DNA of 64,000 bases, taken from assembly GCA_017408915.1 (NCBI GenBank), contig JAFQTS010000020.1:24496-88495 (forward strand), read 5' to 3'. Source of the DNA: Oscillospiraceae bacterium. GTDB lineage: Bacteria; Bacillota; Clostridia; Oscillospirales; Oscillospiraceae. The notes below the pieces were generated by a model. The model saw only the letters and a program-made list of their open reading frames with translations. It was not told the origin of the DNA and did no database searches. The translations under genes and the position numbers were made by a program. This document shows positions 19,150 through 26,045 of the stretch, one piece after another (within the stretch, counting starts at the first letter, position 1; every line of letters starts with the position of its first letter).

Positions 19150-19427
19150 AAAAAAATAAAAAACGCCTCCGACCGCACAAGCGCGGTCAGGGACGTTGAA
19201 AACGCGGTACCACCCTGATTCAGCCACAGTGTCACCACCATAGCTCTCATTCCCTCTCACAATAAGAGGCGCACAGATAACGGCTGCACATTCCGTCCCA
19301 CCCTGTTCAGATGGAAAGCTCCGGGGCCAGTATAGCGAAGCGCTCCCATCGGCTTGCACCAACCGCCGACTCTCTTAAGGTGACGCTGCTCCGTCTTTTT
19401 CCCTTCATCGCCTTTATCAAAATAGCT
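19150..19427 (-). promoter_or_regulatory. T-box leader controlling leuS
   Basis: The minus strand carries the 14-base T-box AGGGTGGTACCGCG (19203-19216) and a downstream terminator (AACGTCCCTGACCGC / GCGGTCGGAGGCGTT, 19162-19197, then T-runs). Upstream lies a stem I region with GGTGCAAGCC. A CTG triplet in the sequence TATACTGGCCCCGGAG fits a leucine specifier. Uncharged tRNA-Leu would stabilise the antiterminator and allow leuS transcription. Confidence 0.93.
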
Positions 19428-19433
19428 TCGTAA

Positions 19434-19462
19434 ATTATACTCACTTCTCCCCTGTTTGTCAA
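19434..19462 (-). promoter_or_regulatory. Promoter of the leuS T-box transcript
   Basis: Minus strand: -35 TTGACA (19457-19462), 17 bases, -10 TATAAT (19434-19439). A perfect consensus match. Confidence 0.88.
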
Positions 19463-19470
19463 GGTTTTTT

Positions 19471-19499
19471 CACCGTTACGCCGTCCATCTCATATACTA
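19471..19499 (+). promoter_or_regulatory. Sigma-K-like promoter of the SpoIID-like gene pair
   Basis: CACC (19471-19474), 16 bases, then CATATACTA (19491-19499). This matches the published Bacillus sigma-K consensus mACm-16-CATAnnnTA at every defined position. It sits 23 bases before the first start codon, with an AGGAGGT ribosome site between. Confidence 0.6.
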
Positions 19500-19521
19500 A
19501 GTAGTGATAGGAGGTATCACT

Positions 19522-19890
19522 ATGACAACTCAGCCCTTTTCTCCGCCGCAGCAGGAGTTTGGTACGCTGCGATTACAGGTAAGCACGGCGCTGGGCGCTT
19601 TTCCCGTTCCCAACGCCGTTATTGAAGTCCTCTCAGAAAACGGCGGTACGCTCCTCTACCGCGGCACTACCGACCAAAGCGGCATTGCCGATGGCCTTGC
19701 CCTGCCTGCCAAGCCAAGGGAGGCATCCCAAAACGCAGCAACTGCTCCCGACAGTGCAGCGCGGTATATTGTCAACATCACCCATCCCGCTTTCGTGCCC
19801 CAAACCCACCCCGTGTCACTCTATACGGAAATTAAAACCATCCTCCCTGTAGTTCTTATCCCCATTCTGCCCAACGGAAGGAGGTCGTAA
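19522..19890 (+). CDS. Small protein with a carboxypeptidase-regulatory/prealbumin-like beta fold
   Basis: 122 residues, no signal peptide or membrane segment. The pattern LRLQVSTALGAFPVPNAVIEV, then a glycine-rich turn and TTDQSGIADGLALP, resembles the beta-sandwich of carboxypeptidase-regulatory-like and CnaB-type domains. The end (PVSLYTEIKTILPVVLIPILP) fits the last strand. It is co-transcribed with the SpoIID-like gene, whose ribosome site is formed by the last codons here. The start at 19522 follows AGGAGGT. A structural role in the spore coat or cortex is a guess from the promoter and partner. Confidence 0.7.
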   Translation: MTTQPFSPPQQEFGTLRLQVSTALGAFPVPNAVIEVLSENGGTLLYRGTTDQSGIADGLALPAKPREASQNAATAPDSAARYIVNITHPAFVPQTHPVSLYTEIKTILPVVLIPILPNGRRS

Positions 19891-19892
19891 CC

Positions 19893-21233
19893 GTGCCGCC
19901 ACTTCCTGTCGTACCGGAAACCATTACCGTACATTTGGGTCTGCCTAACAGCAATGCGGGCAACATCACCATTCCCTTCACTTCCTATATTAAAAATGTG
20001 GCCTCCAACGAGCTCTATCCCACTTGGCCCGAAAATGCCCTGCGGGCCAACATTTTGGCGCAAATCTCCTTCGCTCTCAACCGCATTTACACGGAGTACT
20101 ACCCCTCCCGCGGCTACGATTTTGACATCACCTCCACCACGGCGCGGGATCAGATCTATGTGCTGGGCGGCAACGTGTATGAAAATGTCAGCCAGATCGT
20201 AGACAGCATTTTCAACAACTATATTGTCCGTCAAGGGAACATTGAGCCTCTCTTCGCCGCCTTTTGCGACGGGGCGCAGACACAGTGCGCGGGACTGAGC
20301 CAATGGGGCAGCGTAGCGCTGGCAGAGCAGGGCTACATCCCCTACGCCATTTTGCAGCACTACTACGGCAGCAATATCAACATCGTATTTGACGCTCCCG
20401 TTGGAGAAAATGTGCCCTCCTACCCCGGGCGGCCTCTGCGGCGGGGCGCTGCGGGGCAGGATGTCCGCACCATTCAGCAACAGCTGAACCGTATTCGCCG
20501 CAACTTTCCCGCCCTGCCTGCCGCGCCTGTCAGCAACATCTTCGATGCCGCCACAGAGGAGGCGGTGCGTGCCTTTCAGGGGATTTTCAATCTCCCCGCT
20601 GACGGTATTGTGGGCAAGGCCACATGGTACAAAATCAAGGAGGTTTGGGGCGGCGTGAAGCAATTGTCGGAGCTTGCCAGCGAAGGGCTCACCATCACGG
20701 AGGCGCAGCGGGTGTTCCCCGCCGTATTGCGCTACGGCGACAGTGGTGTAGGTGTACGGACGGTGCAGTATTACCTTGCCTTCTTAGGCTTCTTCCTGCC
20801 GCAGCTGCCGCCCATTACCATAACGGGCACATTTGATGCCGCCACGCGGGATGCGGTGTACGCCTTTCAAAGCTATAGCGGCCTTATGGTAGATGGCATT
20901 GTGGGACGGGACACTTGGAACGCTTTGCAGGATGACTATGAAGCCCTCATCCGCGATTTGCCGCAGGAGTATCAAGCCTTCGTTTCGGAGATCTACCCCG
21001 GGCGATTCTTAGTGCAAGGGGATTCGGGAGAAAGCGTGGTGCAAATTCAACGCAATCTCCAGCGGATCGCCCAAGAGGACAGCGCCATCCCCACTGTGCC
21101 CGTTACCGGGTATTTCGGCACGGCGACAGCCGCCTCTGTCCGCGCCATGCAGCGGCAGCTGGGACTTGACCCCACGGGTGCAGTCGGACCCATCGTGTGG
21201 CGGGAAATCATGCTGCGAGGCAGCGGGCTATAG
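19893..21233 (+). CDS. SpoIID/LytB-like domain protein with three peptidoglycan-binding domains
   Basis: 446 residues, GTG start after GGAAGGAGGT. The N-terminal part (about 30-170) has the SpoIID/LytB look: SYIKNVASNELYPTWPENALRANILAQISFALNR and later GAQTQCAGLSQWGSVALAEQGY. Three PG_binding_1 repeats follow, each ending in a GIVGKATW, GIVGRDTW or AVGPIVW motif (about 180-260, 285-355, 370-446). There is no signal peptide, as expected if it is made in the mother cell and acts on or under the coat. Probably a sporulation wall-remodelling or cortex-binding protein. Confidence 0.85.
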   Translation: MPPLPVVPETITVHLGLPNSNAGNITIPFTSYIKNVASNELYPTWPENALRANILAQISFALNRIYTEYYPSRGYDFDITSTTARDQIYVLGGNVYENVSQIVDSIFNNYIVRQGNIEPLFAAFCDGAQTQCAGLSQWGSVALAEQGYIPYAILQHYYGSNINIVFDAPVGENVPSYPGRPLRRGAAGQDVRTIQQQLNRIRRNFPALPAAPVSNIFDAATEEAVRAFQGIFNLPADGIVGKATWYKIKEVWGGVKQLSELASEGLTITEAQRVFPAVLRYGDSGVGVRTVQYYLAFLGFFLPQLPPITITGTFDAATRDAVYAFQSYSGLMVDGIVGRDTWNALQDDYEALIRDLPQEYQAFVSEIYPGRFLVQGDSGESVVQIQRNLQRIAQEDSAIPTVPVTGYFGTATAASVRAMQRQLGLDPTGAVGPIVWREIMLRGSGL

Positions 21234-21239
21234 AAATAC

Positions 21240-21268
21240 AAAAAGAACCGCCATCGGCGGTTCTTTTT
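21240..21268. terminator. Bidirectional terminator
   Basis: AAAAAGAACCGCC and GGCGGTTCTTTTT form a 13-bp stem with a 3-base loop and T-tracts on both strands. It ends both the SpoIID-like operon and the converging smc-nadD cluster. Confidence 0.88.
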
Positions 21269-21279
21269 TTGCACATAGT

Positions 21280-22842
21280 TTAGTTACCCTCGGTGACAAC
21301 GCCCTCAAGGGAAAGGGGCTTGCCATCGCGCCACAGGCGCTCAAGGCCGTAAAACTCGCGGGCCTCGGCGTTAAAGACGTGGATAACGATGCAGCCGTAG
21401 TCCAGCAGCACCCAAGTGCCGCCGCGATAGCCCTCGCGGTGGATGGCCTCTTCACCGGCCTCCTCCATCAGCACCTTCTCCACATTGTCAACCAAGGCGT
21501 TGATCTGGGTGTTGCTGCCGCCGGTGGCGAGGACAAAGTAGTCGGCAATGGTGGTCAGATCGCCGATCTCCAGTACCTGAATCTCGCGGCCCTTCTTATC
21601 GGACAGGGCGCGGGCTGCCAGCAGTGCCAGTTCTTTCGGTGTGGTCATAGTCGTTCCTCCGTGTTCTATCAAATACGCTCTCGCGTCATGGGTCAAATGG
21701 TGAATGGGTGTGCCATAGCCCTCCATCTCCTCGATGGTCATGGTAAGGCCAAGCAAAATACCCTCATCCAAACTCCGTGCCGTGGCGGCACGGACTTTTT
21801 CCACACCGTCAAAGGTGCGGTTGGGCTCAATATAATCTGCGATGTAGATGATCTTCTCCAACATCGTCATGTCGGGTCTGCCTGTGGTGTGATAGCGGAT
21901 GGCATCGTAGACAGCATCGCTGACACCAAAGACGTGGCGGGCGATCTCCGCGCCTGTGCGGCTGTGCTGCAGCTTTAGCGTGGTGCGCTCCATCTCGTCC
22001 ATGTCGATATTGTATGCATCGCAGAGTTTGAGCTGCTCGTCGATGTCCAATTTCTTGGTGCAATCATGGAGCAATGCCGCGATTCTCGCCTCGGTTTCAT
22101 CCACGCCGTACTGCTGCGCCAGTTCTGCCGCCGTCCGCTCCGTACCCAGCACATGGGCAACACGCTTGGGCTTTAAGTAGCTCAAGGCGATGGGGCGCAG
22201 CTCGTCTACAGACAGGTGCTTCAAATCCGTGTCCGTGCCGTAAAGACGCTCACGCTGCACATAGCCCCACACAGCGGGCGGCAGCAGCGCTTCTCCTTCA
22301 TCGGTGGGCAAGGCAGCGCGTACATCCGTGGAGGACAACTCGATCACATTGGGGTTATCCAAGATGGCGACACGGGCGCTGTAAAGCTGCTCCAAATTGG
22401 TCTTCTGTGCCTCAAATGCGGCGCGCTCGTCGGCCTCGCAGCGGCTGAACGCGGCGATGTTGGCCGCGCGGCACACCACCTCGGGACGACACCACGTGTG
22501 GAGGGACAGGAACATGTCCGAGCCCATCAGCAGCCACAGTTCGTCCTCGGGGTATTCTTCCCGCAGCTGCAAAAGGGTGTCGGCAGTGTAGCTCTTTCCC
22601 TCGCGGCGCAGTTCGCGGTCATCTGCCACGGCGCACTTCCCCACTGCGCCCGCCAACAAAACCGCCATTTCATAGCGCTGTTCGTTGCTGGCGCTGCCCT
22701 CGGGCAGCTGCTTATGGGGCGGGATACCTGCGGGGATCACCAGCAGTTTATCAAGGGAAAGCTGCTCCACAGCGGCGCGAGCCATGGTCACATGACCCCT
22801 ATGGGGCGGGTTGAATGTGCCGCCGAAAATACCGATCCTCAT
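21280..22842 (-). CDS. nadD: Triple fusion: NadD nicotinate-mononucleotide adenylyltransferase, YqeK HD phosphohydrolase, RsfS ribosome silencing factor
   Basis: 520 residues with no stop between three normally separate proteins. Residues 1 to about 200 are NadD (GIFGGTFNPPHRGHVTMA; adenylylation of NaMN for NAD synthesis; ELSSTDVRAAL). Residues about 205-395 are a YqeK-type HD domain (KRVAHVLGTE; ALLHDCTKK; HSRTGAEIARHVFGV; RYHTTGRPDMTMLEKIIYIADYIEPNR), in relatives a symmetrical Ap4A hydrolase. Residues 399-520 are RsfS (DYFVLATGGSNTQINALVDNVEKVL; YRGGTWVLLDYGCIVIHVF), which binds bL14 and blocks subunit joining. A strong internal ribosome site precedes Met399, so RsfS may also be made alone. 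Start overlaps the yhbY stop by 4 bases. Confidence 0.93.
   Translation of the reverse strand: MRIGIFGGTFNPPHRGHVTMARAAVEQLSLDKLLVIPAGIPPHKQLPEGSASNEQRYEMAVLLAGAVGKCAVADDRELRREGKSYTADTLLQLREEYPEDELWLLMGSDMFLSLHTWCRPEVVCRAANIAAFSRCEADERAAFEAQKTNLEQLYSARVAILDNPNVIELSSTDVRAALPTDEGEALLPPAVWGYVQRERLYGTDTDLKHLSVDELRPIALSYLKPKRVAHVLGTERTAAELAQQYGVDETEARIAALLHDCTKKLDIDEQLKLCDAYNIDMDEMERTTLKLQHSRTGAEIARHVFGVSDAVYDAIRYHTTGRPDMTMLEKIIYIADYIEPNRTFDGVEKVRAATARSLDEGILLGLTMTIEEMEGYGTPIHHLTHDARAYLIEHGGTTMTTPKELALLAARALSDKKGREIQVLEIGDLTTIADYFVLATGGSNTQINALVDNVEKVLMEEAGEEAIHREGYRGGTWVLLDYGCIVIHVFNAEAREFYGLERLWRDGKPLSLEGVVTEGN
21646..21660 (-). promoter_or_regulatory. Internal ribosome-binding site and start codon for RsfS
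   Basis: GGAGG (21656-21660) lies 7 bases before an in-frame ATG (21646-21648) inside the fused gene. Translation from here gives 122 residues, the usual RsfS length. It shows how one frame could yield both a fusion and a free RsfS. Confidence 0.65.
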
Positions 22843-23153
22843 GCCTTCTTGGCCTTCACAGGCTCGATCTTGCGCTTATCCTTCTTGTGCTGATAGCGGA
22901 AGAGGACAAACTTGCTGCCGATGACCTGCACCACCTCGCTGCGGGTGGCAACAGACAGCTCCTCGGCGGCCTCGCGGGCGGTGTACATAGAATTCTCCAA
23001 CACGCGTCCCTTAATAAGCTCACGTGCCTCCAAGGCATCGTCTGCCTGCTTGATCAAATTGTCGCTGATGCCGTCCTTACCCACATGGAGGATGGTGTCC
23101 ATGGTGGCGGCCATACCGCGCAGCTGCGCTCTTTGTTTACTGGTCAGTTCCAT
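22839..23153 (-). CDS. yhbY: YhbY-family CRM-domain RNA-binding protein
   Basis: 104 residues covering one CRM domain: LTSKQRAQLRGMAATMDTILHVGKDGIS, then the RELIKGRVLEN and VVQVIGSKFVLFRY motifs. Family members associate with pre-50S ribosomal particles. The ATG at 23153 has GGAGAA upstream; a TTG two codons earlier is possible but less likely. It overlaps nadD by 4 bases and follows rdgB by 2 bases. Being next to RsfS, its neighbourhood is about ribosome assembly. Confidence 0.92.
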   Translation of the reverse strand: MELTSKQRAQLRGMAATMDTILHVGKDGISDNLIKQADDALEARELIKGRVLENSMYTAREAAEELSVATRSEVVQVIGSKFVLFRYQHKKDKRKIEPVKAKKA

Positions 23154-23155
23154 AC

Positions 23156-23746
23156 TCAATGATTCTCCATATATTCTTTCAGTTTCACCGCCATGGCACG
23201 CAAGGCGTTGCCGCGGTGAGAAATGGCGTTTTTATCCTCGGCGGGGACTTGTGCCAACGTCTTACGAAGGGAAGGCACAAAGAAGATGGGGTCGTAGCCA
23301 AAGCCGCCCTCGCCGTTAGGTGCGTAGGCGATAGTGCCGAAAATATCCCCTGCGGTGTTCAAAATATCCCCGTTGGGGAAGCAGCAGACGATGTCGGCAT
23401 GGAAGTGGGCGGAGCGATCCAGCGCCCCCTTCATGTTATTGAGCAGCAGCTGATTGCGCTCTTCATCGCTGTCCACGCCGCCGTAGCGGGCGGAATAGAT
23501 GCCGGGAGCACCCTGCAGCCAGTCCACGCACAGTCCCGAGTCGTCGGCGATGGCGGGCAGGCCGCTGGCCTCCATGACGGCCTTGGCCTTCAAGGTGGCG
23601 TTCTCGGCGAAGGTAGTGCCGGTCTCCTCGACATCCACAGTCAGTCCCAGCTCCGACTGAAGCACCACTTCAATGCCCAGTTCCCCTAAGATGGCCTGCA
23701 TTTCTTTTAATTTTCCCTTGTTTTGGGAAGCAAGTACCAGTTTCAT
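23156..23746 (-). CDS. rdgB: XTP/dITP diphosphatase (Ham1/RdgB family)
   Basis: 196 residues, full length. It hydrolyses non-canonical purine triphosphates (XTP, dITP) to monophosphates, keeping them out of DNA and RNA. Motifs: LASQNKGKLKEMQAIL at the N-terminus, TFAENATLKAKAVMEASGLPAIADDSGLCVDWL, GIYSARYGG, and GEGGFGYDPIFFVPS with NAISHRGNAL at the end. Gene order with rph, yhbY and nadD is a common Firmicute arrangement. Confidence 0.96.
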   Translation of the reverse strand: MKLVLASQNKGKLKEMQAILGELGIEVVLQSELGLTVDVEETGTTFAENATLKAKAVMEASGLPAIADDSGLCVDWLQGAPGIYSARYGGVDSDEERNQLLLNNMKGALDRSAHFHADIVCCFPNGDILNTAGDIFGTIAYAPNGEGGFGYDPIFFVPSLRKTLAQVPAEDKNAISHRGNALRAMAVKLKEYMENH

Positions 23747-23750
23747 ACGT

Positions 23751-24125
23751 TTACCTCTCCCACGGGTCTTTTTTGCCCCGTTTTTCTCGCTGTTTTTCTT
23801 TCCGTTCCTCTTCCTGTCGTGCCTGCCGCGCCTCGGAAGCGGTCGCCATCTTGTCGGAGATGTCGTTCCACTTCTTTTTTAGCTTATCCATGGTGGTCTC
23901 TTGCTTCTCGGGGACGGGCGTAATAACGATCTTACAGTCTTTACAATAGTAGGACTCAGCCATAGCGGCACTGAAAAGACCTACTTCAGCCAGCATGACA
24001 ACGCCATCGTCCGCTTCTGAAATCCATCCTACTACAGGATTCTCTTCAGGATACCAGCAGACGCTGTTTCGTCCTGCGGGGATTTTTCCCTTCGCCATTT
24101 CTTTCTTGCAATAGGGACACTCCAT
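23751..24125 (-). CDS. DUF6487-like zinc-ribbon protein
   Basis: 124 residues. The N-terminus MECPYCKKEMAKGKIPAG and the later YYCKDCKIVI give two CxxC pairs, a zinc ribbon as I remember in DUF6487 proteins. The C-terminal 45 residues are a highly charged, likely helical tail (EARQARQEEERKEKQREKR). No membrane segment. The start at 24125 is chosen because it has AAAGGAGC and puts the zinc ribbon at residue 3. It lies between the small membrane-protein gene and rdgB, in the same direction. Function unknown. Confidence 0.75.
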   Translation of the reverse strand: MECPYCKKEMAKGKIPAGRNSVCWYPEENPVVGWISEADDGVVMLAEVGLFSAAMAESYYCKDCKIVITPVPEKQETTMDKLKKKWNDISDKMATASEARQARQEEERKEKQREKRGKKDPWER

Positions 24126-24141
24126 AGACGCTGCTCCTTTC

Positions 24142-24432
24142 TCAGGAGGCCGCTGCCTCCCTGTCACGAACCTTGTCCAAACGGATGTTGCGGATGGTCA
24201 AAATAAGGTCGGTGGTCACCAAGACGATGTCCACAATGTAAAAATACACCACATAGCTCATGTTGCCGCTGACGAACTTACTGCCCAAGCCGCAGATATA
24301 GCCCACAATGATGAAAAAGTGGAACGTCAGAGTCTTGCCCTTCGCCGTGCGGGAACGGATGGACTTTAAGATGTTGAAAGGCCAGGAAAGGCCGAACAGC
24401 ACCAACATCAGTACCTCTAAAATCTGGCTCAT
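24142..24432 (-). CDS. Small three-helix membrane protein, PQ-loop-like
   Basis: 96 residues with three predicted membrane segments ([60 protein letters not shown]). The [20 protein letters not shown] stretch resembles half-transporter proteins of the PQ-loop/SWEET type, which act as dimers; the substrate is unknown. The ATG overlaps the rph stop by 4 bases, so it is translationally coupled to rph. Confidence 0.7.
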   Translation of the reverse strand: MSQILEVLMLVLFGLSWPFNILKSIRSRTAKGKTLTFHFFIIVGYICGLGSKFVSGNMSYVVYFYIVDIVLVTTDLILTIRNIRLDKVRDREAAAS

Positions 24433-25154
24433 CTAAAAATGTCACCTACGATTTCCTTCTGTTTTGCGATCAGCTCGCGGTTGCCCTTGGCGCAGAGGGT
24501 CAGCAGCTCCTGCTGCTCGGCAACGGTGAAGGCGCGGCCTTCGCCGGTGCCCTGCACCTCGATGATCTCCCCAAGCTCATTCATAATGCAGTTGAGATCC
24601 ACCTGTGCGCGGCTGTCCTCGCTGTACTGCAAGTCAAGCATAGCGGTATCGTCCACGATACCTGCGCTGATACCCGCCACATAGTGCTTCAAGGGCATGC
24701 GGCCGATGTAGCCCTCCTCCACCAGCGTGCGGCAGGCGAGAGCCAGCGCGATAAAGCCGCCGGTAACAGAGGCAGTACGAGTGCCGCCATCGCCCTGCAG
24801 CACATCGCAGTCGATGGTGATGGTATGCTCGCCCAAGAGGGACATATCCACGGCGGCGCGGAGGCTACGGCCAATGAGTCGCTGAATCTCGGCGCTGCGA
24901 CCCGACAGCTTCAGTTTGTCCACATCGCGGCGGCTGCGCTCGCGGTTGGCGCGGGGCAGCATGGAATACTCCGCCGTGACCCAGCCGTGACCGGGGCGCA
25001 CATGAGGGGGCACACGGTTCTCCACAGAGGCGGTGCACAGCACCATGGTATCGCCGCAGGTGATCAGGACGCTGCCCTCGGCAAACTTGGTAAAGTGAGG
25101 CGTCACGGTAATGGGACGCAGCTCGTTGAATTTTCTTCCGTCAGCTCTGGTCAT
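24429..25154 (-). CDS. rph: Ribonuclease PH
   Basis: 241 residues. A phosphate-dependent 3'-5' exonuclease that trims tRNA 3' ends. Motifs: [32 protein letters not shown], the [16 protein letters not shown] loop, [30 protein letters not shown] and [19 protein letters not shown]. The start at 25154 has GAGGTGGACT; four extra upstream codons would run into ftsY. Confidence 0.96.
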   Translation of the reverse strand: MTRADGRKFNELRPITVTPHFTKFAEGSVLITCGDTMVLCTASVENRVPPHVRPGHGWVTAEYSMLPRANRERSRRDVDKLKLSGRSAEIQRLIGRSLRAAVDMSLLGEHTITIDCDVLQGDGGTRTASVTGGFIALALACRTLVEEGYIGRMPLKHYVAGISAGIVDDTAMLDLQYSEDSRAQVDLNCIMNELGEIIEVQGTGEGRAFTVAEQQELLTLCAKGNRELIAKQKEIVGDIFR

Positions 25155-25162
25155 AGTCCACC

Positions 25163-26035
25163 TCAACCGATCATATCCGCAACGAATTCCTTGGCATCGA
25201 AGGGCTTCAAGTCCTCAATACCCTCGCCAAGACCCACGAATTTCACAGGAACGCCCAGTTCCTGCGCGATGGCTACCACGATACCGCCCTTGGCAGTACC
25301 GTCCAGCTTGGTGAGGATGATGCCCGTGAGACCTGCCGTCTCCTTGAACTGGCGAGCCTGAATGAGGCCGTTCTGTCCCGTGGTGGCATCCAGCACCAAC
25401 AGCGTCTCGCAGACGCTGTCGGGCACTTCGCGGTCAATGATCTTGCGCATCTTGGCAAGCTCGTTCATCAAATTCTGCTTATTGTGAAGGCGGCCTGCCG
25501 TGTCGCACAGCACTACATCACAATTACGCGCCTTGGCGGCAGCCAGCGCATCGAACAGCACAGCGCCGGGATCAGTGCCCTCATTCTGACGGACGATGTC
25601 CACGCCTGCACGCTGAGACCAAATCTCCAATTGATCGGCAGCGGCGGCACGGAAGGTGTCGCCTGCGCAGAGGATGACCTTCTTGCCCTCGCTCTTCATG
25701 CGGTGGGCGATCTTGCCGATAGAGGTGGTCTTACCCACGCCGTTGACGCCGATAAACAGCACCACAGAGGGCTTGGTGGACACATCGATGGCGGGATCAC
25801 CCACATTGAGGTAGCCCTCCAAAATATCACGGAGTGCGGCCTTGAGAGCCTCTTCCGTCTCAATTTTCTCCTTGCGGACGCGCTTTCTCAGCTCCTCCAC
25901 CGCCTCGGTGGCGACAGCCATGCCCACATCGGAGAGGATAAGGCTCTCCTCCAACTCCTCGAAGAGTTCTTCATCGATTTTATCAAAAGAAAGAGAGGAC
26001 AGGATCGCCGATTTGAATTTACTGAAAATACCCAT
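25163..26035 (-). CDS. ftsY: Signal recognition particle receptor FtsY
   Basis: 290 residues. A membrane-associated SRP GTPase that receives ribosome-SRP complexes at the translocon. The four-helix N domain (residues about 10-85) is followed by the G domain with [33 protein letters not shown], and [10 protein letters not shown]. The acidic N-terminal A domain of enterobacterial FtsY is absent, as is usual in Firmicutes. Ribosome site AAGGAG; 10 bases downstream of smc. Confidence 0.97.
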   Translation of the reverse strand: MGIFSKFKSAILSSLSFDKIDEELFEELEESLILSDVGMAVATEAVEELRKRVRKEKIETEEALKAALRDILEGYLNVGDPAIDVSTKPSVVLFIGVNGVGKTTSIGKIAHRMKSEGKKVILCAGDTFRAAAADQLEIWSQRAGVDIVRQNEGTDPGAVLFDALAAAKARNCDVVLCDTAGRLHNKQNLMNELAKMRKIIDREVPDSVCETLLVLDATTGQNGLIQARQFKETAGLTGIILTKLDGTAKGGIVVAIAQELGVPVKFVGLGEGIEDLKPFDAKEFVADMIG

Positions 26036-26045
26036 AGGTTTCTCC

